Positions 10,501 through 20,900 of a stretch of 64,000 nucleotides of DNA are shown here, in pieces. Source of the DNA: Theocolax elegans (lineage: Eukaryota; Arthropoda; Insecta; Hymenoptera; Cerocephalidae); NCBI GenBank assembly GCA_026168455.1, contig CM047428.1:15037313-15101312 (forward strand), read 5' to 3'. Each line of letters opens with the position of its first letter. Position 1 is the first letter of the stretch. Position numbers and translations under genes: made by a program. Under the pieces are notes generated by a model. That model was given only the letters and a program-made list of their open reading frames with translations. It had not been told where the DNA came from and ran no database searches.

Positions 10501-12287
10501 ATGTAGTGTTAATACATGCAGATTCACGTTGCGTATTAAAATATTTTTATTTTATGTTATAATTGAGAGAAAACGTACACAGCGTTCGCCAATGGTACTG
10601 AAATTTTATAAAAATTTATAATCGCTCTTAAACTTACCAATTGTTTATGTATAATTGCATATTATTAACCCATCTTTAAATCAGTAAATACATTCAATTG
10701 TTCGGTTATCTTAGATGGTACACGCGAAATTTGAAACTAAATAATTCTCTCGTTATACGTACTATTGAACTATATCGTTGTGTAATAAATAAATTCCTTC
10801 AACACAATATTTAAACAGATTAATATACATATATAAATTGTTCGTCGTTGCGACGTCGTTGCCAACATAATTTGAGAGTTAACGAATTATACGCCTAATC
10901 ATTAGAAGAAAATTAATATTTTGTTCATTTATATGTTAAATAAATATTTATCATTTTTATTAAGATACGCCTTCTTACTTAAAAAAAAGTAATAATCGAT
11001 TTTTAAATTTTATTTCAAAACATTAAATTATTCACTGTATCGATAGCATTGATGTAAAAGTAATCACAAATCAATATTCGATATGTATACTGTTAGGAAT
11101 ACTTAGACATTTGTGTATCTACATATACATGTATTAGCTTAATATTTATGGGTGTCAATGTATCGAATGATTTATTACAGTGTATTGATTTATAGGAAAA
11201 AAAAGAAGGTTGGTAAGATGTTTACCTAAGCTAATCTAATTATGGCGGATTACCAAACTACTTTTACGGTTGTGTATATTGTTATATCTTAGACAAGGAC
11301 GCAATTAGCGAGCACTTACGTTGAACCCATTCATCGGACGGAATGTCTTGAAGTTTTTATACCTGTTTTAGAACGAAGGTTAACACAATTGTAAAGAATT
11401 TTTCTCAACTTCCTACAATTTTCTGGTTGCAGCGCAATGAGATATCCGATTCAATTAACATATTATTTTTTATTCCACTTTTTTTTTAAGGATATTATAT
11501 GCATTTTTATATTGTTTATACATTATATTACGTTACGTAATTATTTGAAAATATTATATTTTTAAAATGAATATTTTGTAATAGATATTAAATCGACCTC
11601 TTTGAAAATAACTGCACCGTCGTATAATGTCGTTCTATATTTTTCTATTGGTCGTAAAACGTTATGATCAATTTTCACGCCGTCGAACGCTAAAATATAT
11701 GTATGTATATATGGCATCATCGTATTACGCTTTGTCTGTGGTGAAAAAATTTATTCAATTCTCTCACTTTGTTTGACTTATAAGTTTTACAGTATAATAT
11801 ACTTGAACTTATTTTAAAAAAAAATAATTATTATTTAATAATAATATAATACAATGAATTATCCAAATAATAATGATTACTTAATTTTAAAAACATAGGT
11901 GTATATGTTAAGGTATTCATTACTCAGTAAGGTTTAATATGTAATAACATTTATTAAAAATCATTGTATTTTGAAACCAATAAATTATTTTGTAAATTAA
12001 CGAATAATTTTGTCATCTTTTGTTACAGAAGTACTTATTTTAACAAATGGGTCTTCTCAATGGCTTGCCCTGGCAAGTACAATCCCTGGGACGTATTGAA
12101 GGTCACCAACGAGTCTTACTTCGGCGATTGGCTCTTTCTTTATTACATCGCGAAAAACGTTGAAAATTACGTGTTCAAGGAACTGCTGCAGGGCCTGGCG
12201 CAAGATCTCGAAGAGAAAAGACGAAGCACGTATCGGACTTTGCCGCAACATGAAAAAGAACCACTGAGAAAGACTGAATACAAGTAA
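149..12287 (+). CDS. inx7: Innexin-7 gap-junction protein (5'-partial, six exons visible)
   Basis: Subunit of invertebrate gap junctions and hemichannels in the plasma membrane. The join 149-239, 464-536, 636-813, 1193-1530, 10015-10205, 12029-12287 is in frame throughout (376 codons plus stop, counting the codon split with the missing upstream exon), and every intron is GT-AG. In order one sees TM1 ([18 protein letters not shown]), the two-cysteine first extracellular loop (KC and SFCFF), the innexin signature YYQWV at the start of TM2, a basic cytoplasmic loop, TM3 ([15 protein letters not shown]), the second loop with cysteines in KCTFHKYGP and HDALC, TM4 ([16 protein letters not shown]) and a charged C-terminal tail. 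[26 protein letters not shown] and ALNI(I/M)NEKIY are the wording of Inx7 rather than Inx2 or Ogre as I remember them. The N-terminal exon with the start codon is outside the window. Paralog assignment is from memory; family membership is certain. Confidence 0.93.
303..335. repeat. (TA)n microsatellite in inx7 intron
   Basis: Uninterrupted alternating TA over about 33 bases within the 240-463 intron. Confidence 0.9.
464..536 (+). CDS. inx7: inx7 exon encoding first extracellular loop
   Basis: Acceptor TTACACCGCAG ends at 463 and donor GTAAGT begins at 537. The first base completes a split lysine; then 24 codons give [20 protein letters not shown] followed by TFTV. The two cysteines are those expected in innexin extracellular loop 1, where they form disulfides needed for docking between cells. 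The exon is only 73 bases long and has no start codon, so simple ORF calling misses it. Confidence 0.9.
636..813 (+). CDS. inx7: inx7 exon encoding loop 1 end and TM2
   Basis: Acceptor TTATACGATAG ends at 635. A second acceptor-like TTGCAG at 660-665 would drop ten codons; the upstream one is preferred because it retains the NAT glycosylation-type site and follows the VKHMNAT pattern I associate with insect Inx7. The exon carries PHPGIGP and [19 protein letters not shown], the best-known innexin signature. Donor GTTATA at 814 is weak but gives the right join: its last base plus 1193-1194 makes the first G of AEGGRLKM. Confidence 0.9.
1193..1530 (+). CDS. inx7: inx7 exon encoding cytoplasmic loop and TM3
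   Basis: Acceptor TGTGAATTGCAG ends at 1192 and donor GTAAGT begins at 1531. It encodes [18 protein letters not shown], the cytoplasmic loop with [17 protein letters not shown]3 ([18 protein letters not shown]) and the start of the second extracellular loop, ending in the conserved IFPK. It is followed by the 8.5-kb intron that holds the hAT element. Confidence 0.93.
1652..2334. mobile_element. Imperfect palindromic (foldback/MITE-like) element
   Basis: The left part (about 1652-1975) is the imperfect reverse complement of the right part (about 2065-2334). Matching landmarks include CAGTTAGTAGATGTAT at 1750 against its complement near 2235, CACCTACCGTAAG at 1842 against CTTACGGTAGGTG at 2167, and TACAGGGATTTTTATTTGA at 1938 against its complement near 2072. 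The outer ends are only loosely matched (GGGGGTAC against GGGTAAAA). No coding capacity; arms diverged, so an old copy. It lies in the large inx7 intron. Confidence 0.7.
2598..2605. repeat. Left target-site duplication of hAT element
   Basis: CATTTAGT immediately outside the left end CAGCGGCGGAT; repeated exactly at 8779-8786. Eight bases is the hAT length. Confidence 0.9.
2818..6905 (-). CDS. hAT transposase (ZMYM1/TTF-zinc-finger type), three exons
   Basis: Cut-and-paste transposase acting on the element ends in the nucleus. Reading on the - strand, exon 1 is 6905-6749 (52 codons, basic [17 protein letters not shown] start), exon 2 is 5250-5122 and exon 3 is 5051-2818. All junctions are GT-AG and phase 1, each rebuilding an aspartate, giving about 839 aa without a stop. 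Exon 3 shows a TTF-type zinc-finger region ([20 protein letters not shown] followed by GFSNWK and HENSKEH), a DUF4371-like RNase-H core with candidate catalytic aspartates in IVDSTPD and [12 protein letters not shown], and a C-terminal hAT dimerisation block containing NCEAERSFS, whose glutamate is the likely third catalytic residue. Such proteins are often annotated as zinc finger MYM-type protein 1-like. The palindrome at 5536-6483 lies in its first intron. Confidence 0.88.
5536..6483. mobile_element. Near-perfect 948-bp palindromic element nested in hAT
   Basis: Begins GGGCTATTTCACGTCAAGTG and ends with its reverse complement. Arms of about 455 bp flank a short centre near 5992-6028. Arms agree almost everywhere; a visible difference is the six-to-eight-base patch near 5845 against 6170. 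It lies inside a TA-rich run, consistent with a TA target duplication. It has no coding capacity, and it lies in the first intron of the hAT transposase, so splicing could remove it. It could form a very stable hairpin in RNA. Confidence 0.9.
7051..8179. mobile_element. 1.1-kb palindromic element with CGGCG duplication, nested in hAT
   Basis: The element proper is 7056-8174, starting CACTATGGGAAAAAGGTAAG and ending with the reverse complement. Arms are about 485 bp; only a few differences are visible (for example 7091 and 7116 against the right arm). The centre holds (TA)n and (CA)n tracts and about 130 bases of unique sequence. CGGCG at 7051-7055 and 8175-8179 looks like a 5-bp target duplication. 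The insertion is about 150 bp upstream of the transposase start codon, so it probably separates the transposase from its own promoter. Confidence 0.85.
8779..8786. repeat. Right target-site duplication of hAT element
   Basis: CATTTAGT, exact match to 2598-2605. Confidence 0.9.
8787..10014. other. Remainder of inx7 large intron
   Basis: No gene recognised. A moderately complex stretch at 9061-9260 is open in two frames but resembles nothing I know and has no splice context. A GT-rich microsatellite (about 9795-9860) is present. Confidence 0.5.
10015..10205 (+). CDS. inx7: inx7 exon encoding second extracellular loop and TM4
   Basis: Acceptor CATCTACAG ends at 10014 and donor GTCTGA begins at 10206. 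It reads [20 protein letters not shown] then [14 protein letters not shown] and TM4 [29 protein letters not shown] with the following HDxLC cysteine is diagnostic of innexin extracellular loop 2. The exon ends two bases into an arginine codon completed at 12029. Confidence 0.93.
10206..12028. other. inx7 last intron, no features
   Basis: AT-rich sequence with scattered stops in all frames. I see no transposon ends, gene or strong repeat. Confidence 0.6.
12029..12287 (+). CDS. inx7: inx7 terminal exon encoding C-terminal tail
   Basis: Acceptor TTTTGTTACAG ends at 12028. After one base completing arginine it reads [15 protein letters not shown], then [20 protein letters not shown], the GDW-LFLYxIxKN block found near the end of innexins, then [18 protein letters not shown] and a short charged tail ending DRT-free in RKTEYK. 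The stop codon TAA is at 12285-12287. The base composition is clearly richer in GC than the surrounding intron. Confidence 0.93.
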
Positions 12288-14286
12288 TTATAAATTATAT
12301 TACCTTGAGTCAAATATATATTTATTACATTTCTAACTTCAAGATATGGATTTTCCGTTTGTTGTTTTCTTATTTTTTTTTTTTAATATTTCTATAATTA
12401 TTATTATTATTACATTATCTGGAGTTTTACTCCTTGAGGTACTAGTATAGCGAAATCCAAGGTAAAAGCCATTTTTTTTAAAAAACTGAAAATGAGTAAT
12501 AAAAATCTATTGTTAACCATAGTTGTATAAATTTTAGTACGTACGTCTGTGGATATATTTTTCTTATCAATTCATCGAGGTAATGTGGATTAAAATGCGT
12601 TATGATCCTTAACGATATTTAACGATTCATGTAAAAAATGTAAAAAGTACAAACGATACGAGTAAAAATGTGTGGTCACGGTGTAGTAAAGTTTATGTAC
12701 GAATGCAGTTTGACAAGTGAAAAATAGAGCAAAAATCATATTTCGAATGCTTATCTCGGGTTTAACGAAACGACTTTCCGACCAATCATCTTTCCTTTAT
12801 ACTACCGCGTTTACGATGTGCGTGCCACTTTAAAATTTAAAATATGATCATGAACGTCTTTACTCAAATTATTTATAAAGCGCGTGGGTTCTCGTAACTT
12901 ACATCACTTGCGTATTATCAGAAGAGAAAGTTTCGTCTTTTCTTACGTTGAAGCAATGAAAGAGTGTAAGTGAAGATTACTTAAATATAAAACAATAGTC
13001 TTCATTATTCGGTTTTAATTTATTTTTTTAAATCAGGAGTTTCTTGTTTATACTGAGTAGCAATTTAATTGTTTCTTAACGAGTAATTAATAAAACGCTT
13101 TTTAGTCAATTTTCTTAATGGTAATTGGCAAGAAATGCCGTTTTTTATTAGGTGGTTTTTTTTATAGGACGTGGAATTAAATTAAATATGTACTAACCAG
13201 AAACAGGTGTTGTATCAATGAAATCGAGCAATTCAAGAAAGACAGATATGATGTATTGTTTATTGTCATCAGGATAATTATGCTAATTCTAATCCGCTAT
13301 AATCTGACGAATTATTAAACCAGAATTAATCCTTGTTGAGAAAAAGCTGTTAAAAGCGCAAACGATGTGTTGCAATCAGTAAACATTATGAATTTATTAT
13401 TATATTTACTATTATATTTATTATTATATTTATTATTATTTTTATGCAATAAATATACACGTACATTAGAAGAATGTCCATGATAATACTTTAACAATAT
13501 CTAAAGTTTATTTTTATTTGAATGTATAATACAAAGCTTAAAAAGATTTCTATTTAATTTTCCCGATCAAATAATTAATATGTTGAATATCGTGCTTGAT
13601 TTTTTATATCTATTTTTTGGGATTAGTAATTTTTAATCGACCAATTGATTTGACGAATACGCAAAGTGGATAATCTATAATACCACACGTCATATACAAC
13701 ATTCGCAATAATGCACGTTAATTATTTAAAACGAAGTAACTAATTAATATGCAAAATTATACGTAAATTAATAAAATATGAACATTATCAAGGAAATGCG
13801 TTGATAAACTAACGTTAATTATTAACTCTTACAAAATTATTTATCTCACATATTCGAATCCATTAAACAATTATTAAAAGAATTATCATAAAATGGCCGT
13901 TTAAAAATAACTCACCCTACGTGTCAAACTGTCAATAACAATCGTGAGCTAAAAAAATTGGAGGCGTTTTACAAGAGAACGTAAGAACTATTGAATGGCT
14001 AGTGGAAAAGTGCGACCGGCAATTTGAGAGCAGTCGCGTAATCGTGCGAGTGCACGCGATACTTCCATACACGAATGGGAAGTGAATTTCCCGCGTGCGA
14101 TAATTCCTGCGATATTACATCGGTATTTTTTTTTCTTTTTATACACATTTTCTTCACTGATGAGCAATAAATTTGCATATCCCGATGTATACAAAGTTGC
14201 GAGTCTTTAGACCGGAACTCGATGATTCGACTAATTTTACAAGCCACAATCATCGTGTCCTCCGGGATTGTTTCCTTCATGGCTTC
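12288..14286. other. AT-rich intergenic DNA downstream of inx7
   Basis: Holds the inx7 3'UTR at its start. An (ATT)-rich simple repeat lies at about 13385-13445. No gene is recognised. Confidence 0.6.
12498..12503 (+). promoter_or_regulatory. Candidate polyadenylation signal of inx7
   Basis: First AATAAA hexamer downstream of the inx7 stop codon, 211 bases after it. No transcript evidence is available, and AT-rich DNA gives this hexamer by chance often. Confidence 0.25.
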
Positions 14287-15532
14287 CTGGTAAAAATTTG
14301 GTTATTTTTAATGGATTGACGATAAAAATGTATAGGTATTTTACAGCTAATAACAAGGGATCTTCGATCTACAACTTTTTAAAAAATATCTAATTTATAG
14401 TTTGAATAGAGGCCTCATATTCTTATTATTATTTCTTATTATTTTTTAGTCAACAATGCTCATCATTAGATCATTAGATCACGACATTTCAAACATTAAT
14501 CTAATAACACATATAGTATTTTTTTCTTCGCCTTTTAATCTATATAAATGTAATATTTATGTGATTTCTGATATGTTATTAAATATTATTAAGTTTATTA
14601 TAATATATTATAATATGATCGATCCGTTTTATTTAGACTATACTAAAATGAGAATCCCAAAAGAATTCAAATAAAATGTGTATGTCATTACAAATTTACA
14701 AATGAGCAAATGAGTAGCTAATCCATTCAACGTTTTATTAAATAAATATATGTACAATGTTGATATCGGTAAATATAACAGTTGCTAATTACGCATAAAT
14801 AATGTAATATTTAGTTGTGGATTGAATTTAGTTCCATCAGTCGATTAGAACAAAATTAAATAGAACTGTAACTCTGCGCGCAACACGTTATCTTTGATTC
14901 GTTACGATAAAGTGCACCGGCATATAGAAAGTTGTATAAGTAAAAATCAATTTAAGTCGTGCAATTTTATGCCCGCCGTAAATCTGCAATGACATTTATT
15001 AAAATTAATTTAGTCGTTAAAGTCTTGATCTATTCAGTTAACGTATACTGTAAAATGTAAACTCGGTGAATCCATTTTTTATAATTTAATAAATATATAC
15101 ATTATCAATATTTAACTTTACGATCGATATATGTAATGTGGACTTTTACTTGCGAGGACAGAAATTTTGTATTAAAAGTGCCAATAGTTTCTAGTGAAGA
15201 AATCACAGACTGACAAATTGGGGAAAATTATTATAGTTTATATTAATAATTAGAAAAATTAATTATTAAATATTACAAGAATTATAGTAAATTTTATTAT
15301 AATCTTATATAATAATTTTTACTATGGGAACCATACTAATTTTCCTTAGTTTGTCAGTCTGTGATTTCTTCACTATAAACTATAGTAATTTTTAATCTAA
15401 ACTTTTTCTCAATGTGCGATGAAAATTGTTTAACTTTATTTACAAGGCAATAGGCACCTATACGCATTGATACTATATTAATGACACGTTATTTTACGTT
15501 TCTTTTTAAAATTTATTAATTAAATATCAATT
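14287..15532. repeat. Direct duplication, copy 1 (1.25 kb)
   Basis: Nearly identical to 16162-17408, offset 1,874-1,876 bp. The differences seen are few single-base changes and indels (for example one base near 14425 and one near 15475). Both copies start CTGGTAAAAATT and diverge after AATATCAATT. Each carries the same 180-bp MITE. Not coding: the shared 72-codon frame is AT-driven. Confidence 0.92.
15194..15373. mobile_element. 180-bp MITE with TA duplication, copy 1
   Basis: Terminal inverted repeats start GTGAAGAAATCACAGACTGA and are about 24 bp long. TA flanks both ends, as for Tc1/mariner-type elements. The interior is AT-rich and partly palindromic. No coding capacity. Confidence 0.85.
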
Positions 15533-15589
15533 GTATCGATGTAAATTGTTGCATATTGAAATCATGAAGTTGTAAACGATTTTGATATA

Positions 15590-16175
15590 AAGAATGGAGG
15601 AGTAGATAAAATAAACACTAGAGTATTAAAGACATTATTAAGCTCATTGTAGGATCTTTGGTCCTATTTTTAACTTATGCATAGAAAAGCTATTTGGCCA
15701 GATGCTTTAAAAATCGCTGAAATTGTACTATTTATAAAGCTGGTGATAAAACTATATATTTTTTAAATAAATGGTGATATTGTCAAAAAATCAGTTGGTT
15801 TTGTTAAAAATAAGGGAACTAAAGATGCTCTGCAATACATCTCTAGTAAACTGTACAATTGTTTAGATAGGCAAACCAATCGCAATAGCTTTCTTGATCT
15901 AGCAAAAGCTTTTGATACAGTAGATCATATTATTACTGAATAAGTTATATACAGGAATAAGAGGTGTGCTATGATATCATGAAATGTTATTTATCGATAG
16001 ACAACAAAGAGTTAAATTAGATAACGTTTTAGTTCTAATATGACAGTAAAAACTGGTTGTTCCTCAAGGTACATATTGGGACCACTGTTTTTATTTTATG
16101 TAAATGATATGTTGTTAGCAGATATTTATCTCATATGCAGATGACACTGCGATAATTGTCACTGGTAAAAATTGG
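15590..16175 (+). pseudogene. Decayed LINE reverse transcriptase fragment
   Basis: Broken by frameshifts and stops, but runs of a non-LTR reverse transcriptase are readable in order: WPDALKIAEIV with KAGDK (finger region), FVKNKGTKDALQYISS, FLDLAKAFDTVDH (catalytic motif A region), DRQQRVKLD, GTILGPLF-like and YVNDM, and finally ADDTAIIVTG (the catalytic ADD box). Order and spacing match Jockey/CR1-type elements. It lies exactly between the two copies of the 1.25-kb duplication and stops where copy 2 begins. Confidence 0.85.
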
Positions 16176-17408
16176 GTTATTTTTAATGGATTGACGATAA
16201 AAATGTATAGGTATTTTACAGCTAATAACAAGGGATCTTCGATCTACAACTTTTTAAAAAATATCTAATTTATAGTTTGAATAGAGGCCTCATATTCTTA
16301 TTATTATTCTTATTATTTTTTAGTCAACAATGCTCATCATTAGATCATTAGATCACGACATTTCAAACATTAATCTAATAACACATATAGTATTTTTTTC
16401 TTCGCCTTTTAATCTATATAAATGTAATATTTATGTGATTTCTGATATGTTATTAAATATTATTAAGTTTATTATAATATATTATAATATGATCGATCCG
16501 TTTTATTTAGACTATACTAAAATGAGAATCCCAAAAGAATTCAAATAAAATGTGTATGTCATTACAAATTTACAAATGAGCAAATGAGTAGCTAATCCAT
16601 TCAACGTTTTATTAAATAAATATATGTACAATGTTGATATCGGTAAATATAACAGTTGCTAATTACGCATAAATAATGTAATATTTAGTTGTGGATTGAA
16701 TTTAGTTCCATCAGTCGATTAGAACAAAATTAAATAGAACTGTAACTCTGCGCGCAACACGTTATCTTTGATTCGTTACGATAAAGTGCACCGGCATATA
16801 GAAAGTTGTATAAGTAAAAATCAATTTAAGTCGTGCAATTTTATGCCCGCCGTAAATCTGCAATGACATTTATTAAAATTAATTTAGTCGTTAAAGTCTT
16901 GATCTATTCAGTTAACGTATACTGTAAAATGTAAACTCGGTGAATCCATTTTTTATAATTTAATAAATATATACATTATCAATATTTAACTTTACGATCG
17001 ATATATGTAATGTGGACTTTTACTTGCGAGGACAGAAATTTTGTATTAAAAGTGCCAATAGTTTCTAGTGAAGAAATCACAGACTGACAAATTGGGGAAA
17101 ATTATTATAGTTTATATTAATAATTAGAAAAATTAATTATTAAATATTACAAGAATTATAGTAAATTTTATTATAATCTTATATAATAATTTTTACTATG
17201 GGAACCATACTAATTTTCCTTAGTTTGTCAGTCTGTGATTTCTTCACTATAAACTATAGTAATTTTTAATCTAAACTTTTTCTCAATGTGCGATGAAAAT
17301 TGTTTAACTTTATTTACAAGGCAATAGGCACCTATACGCATTGATACTATATTTAATGACACGTTATTTTTACGTTTCTTTTTAAAATTTATTAATTAAA
17401 TATCAATT
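16162..17408. repeat. Direct duplication, copy 2 (1.25 kb)
   Basis: Second copy of 14287-15532. Its left border falls just after the reverse-transcriptase ADD box, at the shared words CTGGTAAAAATT. Confidence 0.92.
17068..17247. mobile_element. 180-bp MITE with TA duplication, copy 2
   Basis: Same element as 15194-15373 with the same flanking TA, so it was present before the surrounding duplication. Confidence 0.85.
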
Positions 17409-17954
17409 CATTAAGTTTCAATGTAATTAATTAAGTATCAATGTAAATAAATTTCACACTCCCGGTATATTGAACCACAAAGTGAATGATCAGTATATGC
17501 ATAGACAATTTATAATAAAAACAACGTAATCAGTACATCTATGCGAAACGCGCATCCAACTTGAACACCTAACAAAATTTAATAAATTATCTGTTCTATA
17601 TATAGCGACGATCATCTGTACCATAAAGACAGCGACGTCTAATAAGAGAGTTCACGACAAGCATCCCCAAGAATTCCAAGACGCAACGATAAGTGCGAAT
17701 GCAGTTAGCGACTTCGCAAAAATCGAGGATGACGACGATGATGATGATGATGCGGGATCCCAATCAGTGGAGTATATTCGATGACTCGCGTATACGTTCC
17801 ACCTGTCGCCATAGAAACCGGAAGTAGGTGTTTAAGAGCTGTTAATTCGAGAGGCACGTGTAATACATAGAGACGCAATCACCGATACACAATGATCCTC
17901 ACTCCTTTTCGCAGAGTGGTTGCGCAACTCCCGCAGAAAAGAGCTGCATACCCT

Positions 17955-17993
<39 letters not shown>

Positions 17994-20900
17994 TATTCGA
18001 TTAAAGAAGCTTTGCCCGTTTTGTTTGTACACGCCCTTCTATTCCCATTGAATCAATTTGATCCGATATATTTACGTAATTTACCCTACATACCAATGCT
18101 TTGATTTTACTTTTTAAACTTTTCATTTTATAAATCTGTTCATTGTTAAATCCACCGAATCAATTTATTAGCCAAATTTTAGTGAGTATAGTCATTATCT
18201 TAGGTTATAGATAAGTTTTAATCATTTATATATGTACTATTATATAACGCATATTATTTATAATTAATGTATATTTTCATTTCGTAATTTATGTTGCAAT
18301 AATAAACTTTTCGCATTACTACCTTTGTGTAGTTAATAAAAAAATGATCATTGAATATTTTTTTTACATGTTTGTACGTAATACATTACTTATATATTTA
18401 AAGTATATACAAAAAGTAAACTGTATAAACATAAAAATGATAAATATAGTATATAATTATTTATATATATAGGTATATGTATAATAACTATGAGAAAACA
18501 TAGCAAGGATGATTAAGCATAAGTTATTCCTATAATAACGGTTTCTTATTTCCGAACATTTTTTTAAGCCATTTACAAAATAATATAACATTGAGATTGA
18601 TTGTATGCAAGCACACCTATAACGTAAGACGATTTAATGTAATTTAATATATTTGAATAAAAATAACGATTTTTATACATCCAATATTTGGTATTTCGTT
18701 TAAGGTAATAACAATCTTAATAATTATGATACGTAAATCTATAGATTTTGTAAATTACTGCGCTACCATTGAAACTTGTATTAGACATTATTAGTGGATT
18801 ACCGCAAATGCATTTCCACGTCCACTAATTTCGATACAATAAAAAATAGGTTAACACGTATTTAGTGGAAGTTAATTTAAAATTAAGAGAATAAAGTAAC
18901 ATAGATGTAATACGATTAAATATCTGCAAACAACATTTTCCCGTATATGCAATTTAAACAGCAGCTTTACTCGATCATTTACCGTAACGGTTTGGAATAA
19001 CATGAAAATTAAGTATATATATATCTCTCTCTCAATAGGAAACTCGAATGTTAAGAAAAAAAAAACGAAAAAAAAATAGGAGATATTTTACGGGCATGTA
19101 AGAAGTGAACGTTCACTCTCGTTTTATACAACGTTACGGTATAAGCGCGAAGGTGTATAGTGAAAAGTATCTGTATGATGTAATTCGAACGAAATGAGCG
19201 TTGCTCTTTTCCCAAGCTGGCCCGCGACTATTAATCGAAACTCGGTGTTCCGCTCGAAATCTCTCCCCATTATTACGTCTAACCAATAGTACTGATTGAC
19301 TTCCCTTTTGCTTCTCACATTCTGGCTATTAAATACAATTGTGACGTACGTACAGGTAGAGGTATAGAGCTAGTGAAACGCCCGTGGTTAAGTAAACGTT
19401 GTTACGTCAACCGTATAGGCTTGGTATTTATATGTTTTGTCCAAAGATTTGGACGAATTAAGAAACTTGTTGATATGTACCAACGAAGAATCATTTGGAA
19501 ACAATGATTTCTTTGATTCATCATTTGTGTTAGATCAAGCTGGTAGCTAGGCAGCGAAGTATCGTGTGATCACCTATTATCGAGATATACGTATATTGCG
19601 AAATTTTACGAAACCTCTTCTGCTCACTTAAACTTTTTGAGTAAAAACTTTGTACTTGGAAGGTATTAAAAGTACTTTCAAAATGTATATAATACATCGA
19701 ATCCTTGCATTAATGTATGTAGAAGTAAATAGCGTTTAACGCATATTGTATTATCAAAACTAATATACTTTTTATAAAAAATTAAGTATCTATAGTGTAA
19801 CTTAAGTATTTTATGATACTTTTGAGCTAAACTTTAAATCTTTTATTGATGGTATTTCCACTATTATGGAAAATTAAAATTATACGAAACATCCCTCGTA
19901 AAAATACTTACATTTTATATCAAGTTTGTACAAAGTTGATGTTTATATAGAAACTTTATATCAACGTAAGATCTTTTTCTAATTATTAAATTGTTTACGT
20001 TCAAAAAAATATATTTTAAACTAATAAAGAAAATTTACTTTAATTTAGCTAAAGTTCATATAAAGATTTGGTCAAATTTTCCACGCAGATTTTCATACGG
20101 ATTTTTTTATGAAAAAATGAAAAAATAAGGAATTTGATTGTATCAATTTTTCTGAAAAACTAACTCCTCTGTCAAACAATACAAAAATATAGTAAAACCA
20201 CCATAGATTTATCAACTAATAATTTTATTTAAAATATACTTTCGATAAGCTATCGGCCAAATTTAGTGAACGTATTTTGTAATTTTAAATCTACAGATAG
20301 GTAACGATTATTTAAAAATATGTGAAACGTACGTTTACTTGAACTCCTGGATTAACTGGATTGTGCACCTGTATCTTTTGCTAATTGTGTTAAAATGCCA
20401 AATGTAAAACGAGGAGTTCCTTTAATTTATAAAAAAATATATGTCAAGGATACGAGTGTTAGATTTAATTTCCACGATAATCTAAATTATAGCGTGAGGA
20501 TAGTTTCGTGACAAGAAGGTGTCGATAAAACTGAGTATTTCTACTATCATTAAAACAAACTAGGTAAATTCTTAATAACAACTTACAATTTTAATCGCGT
20601 GCTTGTAACCGTACCGTTTATACAAATGATTGACCCAAGAAAAAAAAAAGGAAAACAAAGTACTATTCAAAGGCGATCAATATACAGATTTAATTATAAC
20701 CCTTGAAATCGTATAACGCATATGCACAATATACACTACATTTGCAGTTTCTTCCTCCTACGCATGTATAATCAATACGAAGATAATGCTGGGTATATCT
20801 ATACACATATATAGGTATGCCTGTAACAAAAAAAATGGTGTTGAATAATGTAAAATATATCTCTAGATCGTGTGGGAATCCACTTGACTTTGTATCGATT

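Noticed and set aside
14287..17408. The two 1.25-kb repeats as LTRs of a retrotransposon
   Set aside because: Ends are not TG...CA, the interior is only 630 bp and holds a LINE-type reverse transcriptase, with no primer-binding site or polypurine tract seen.
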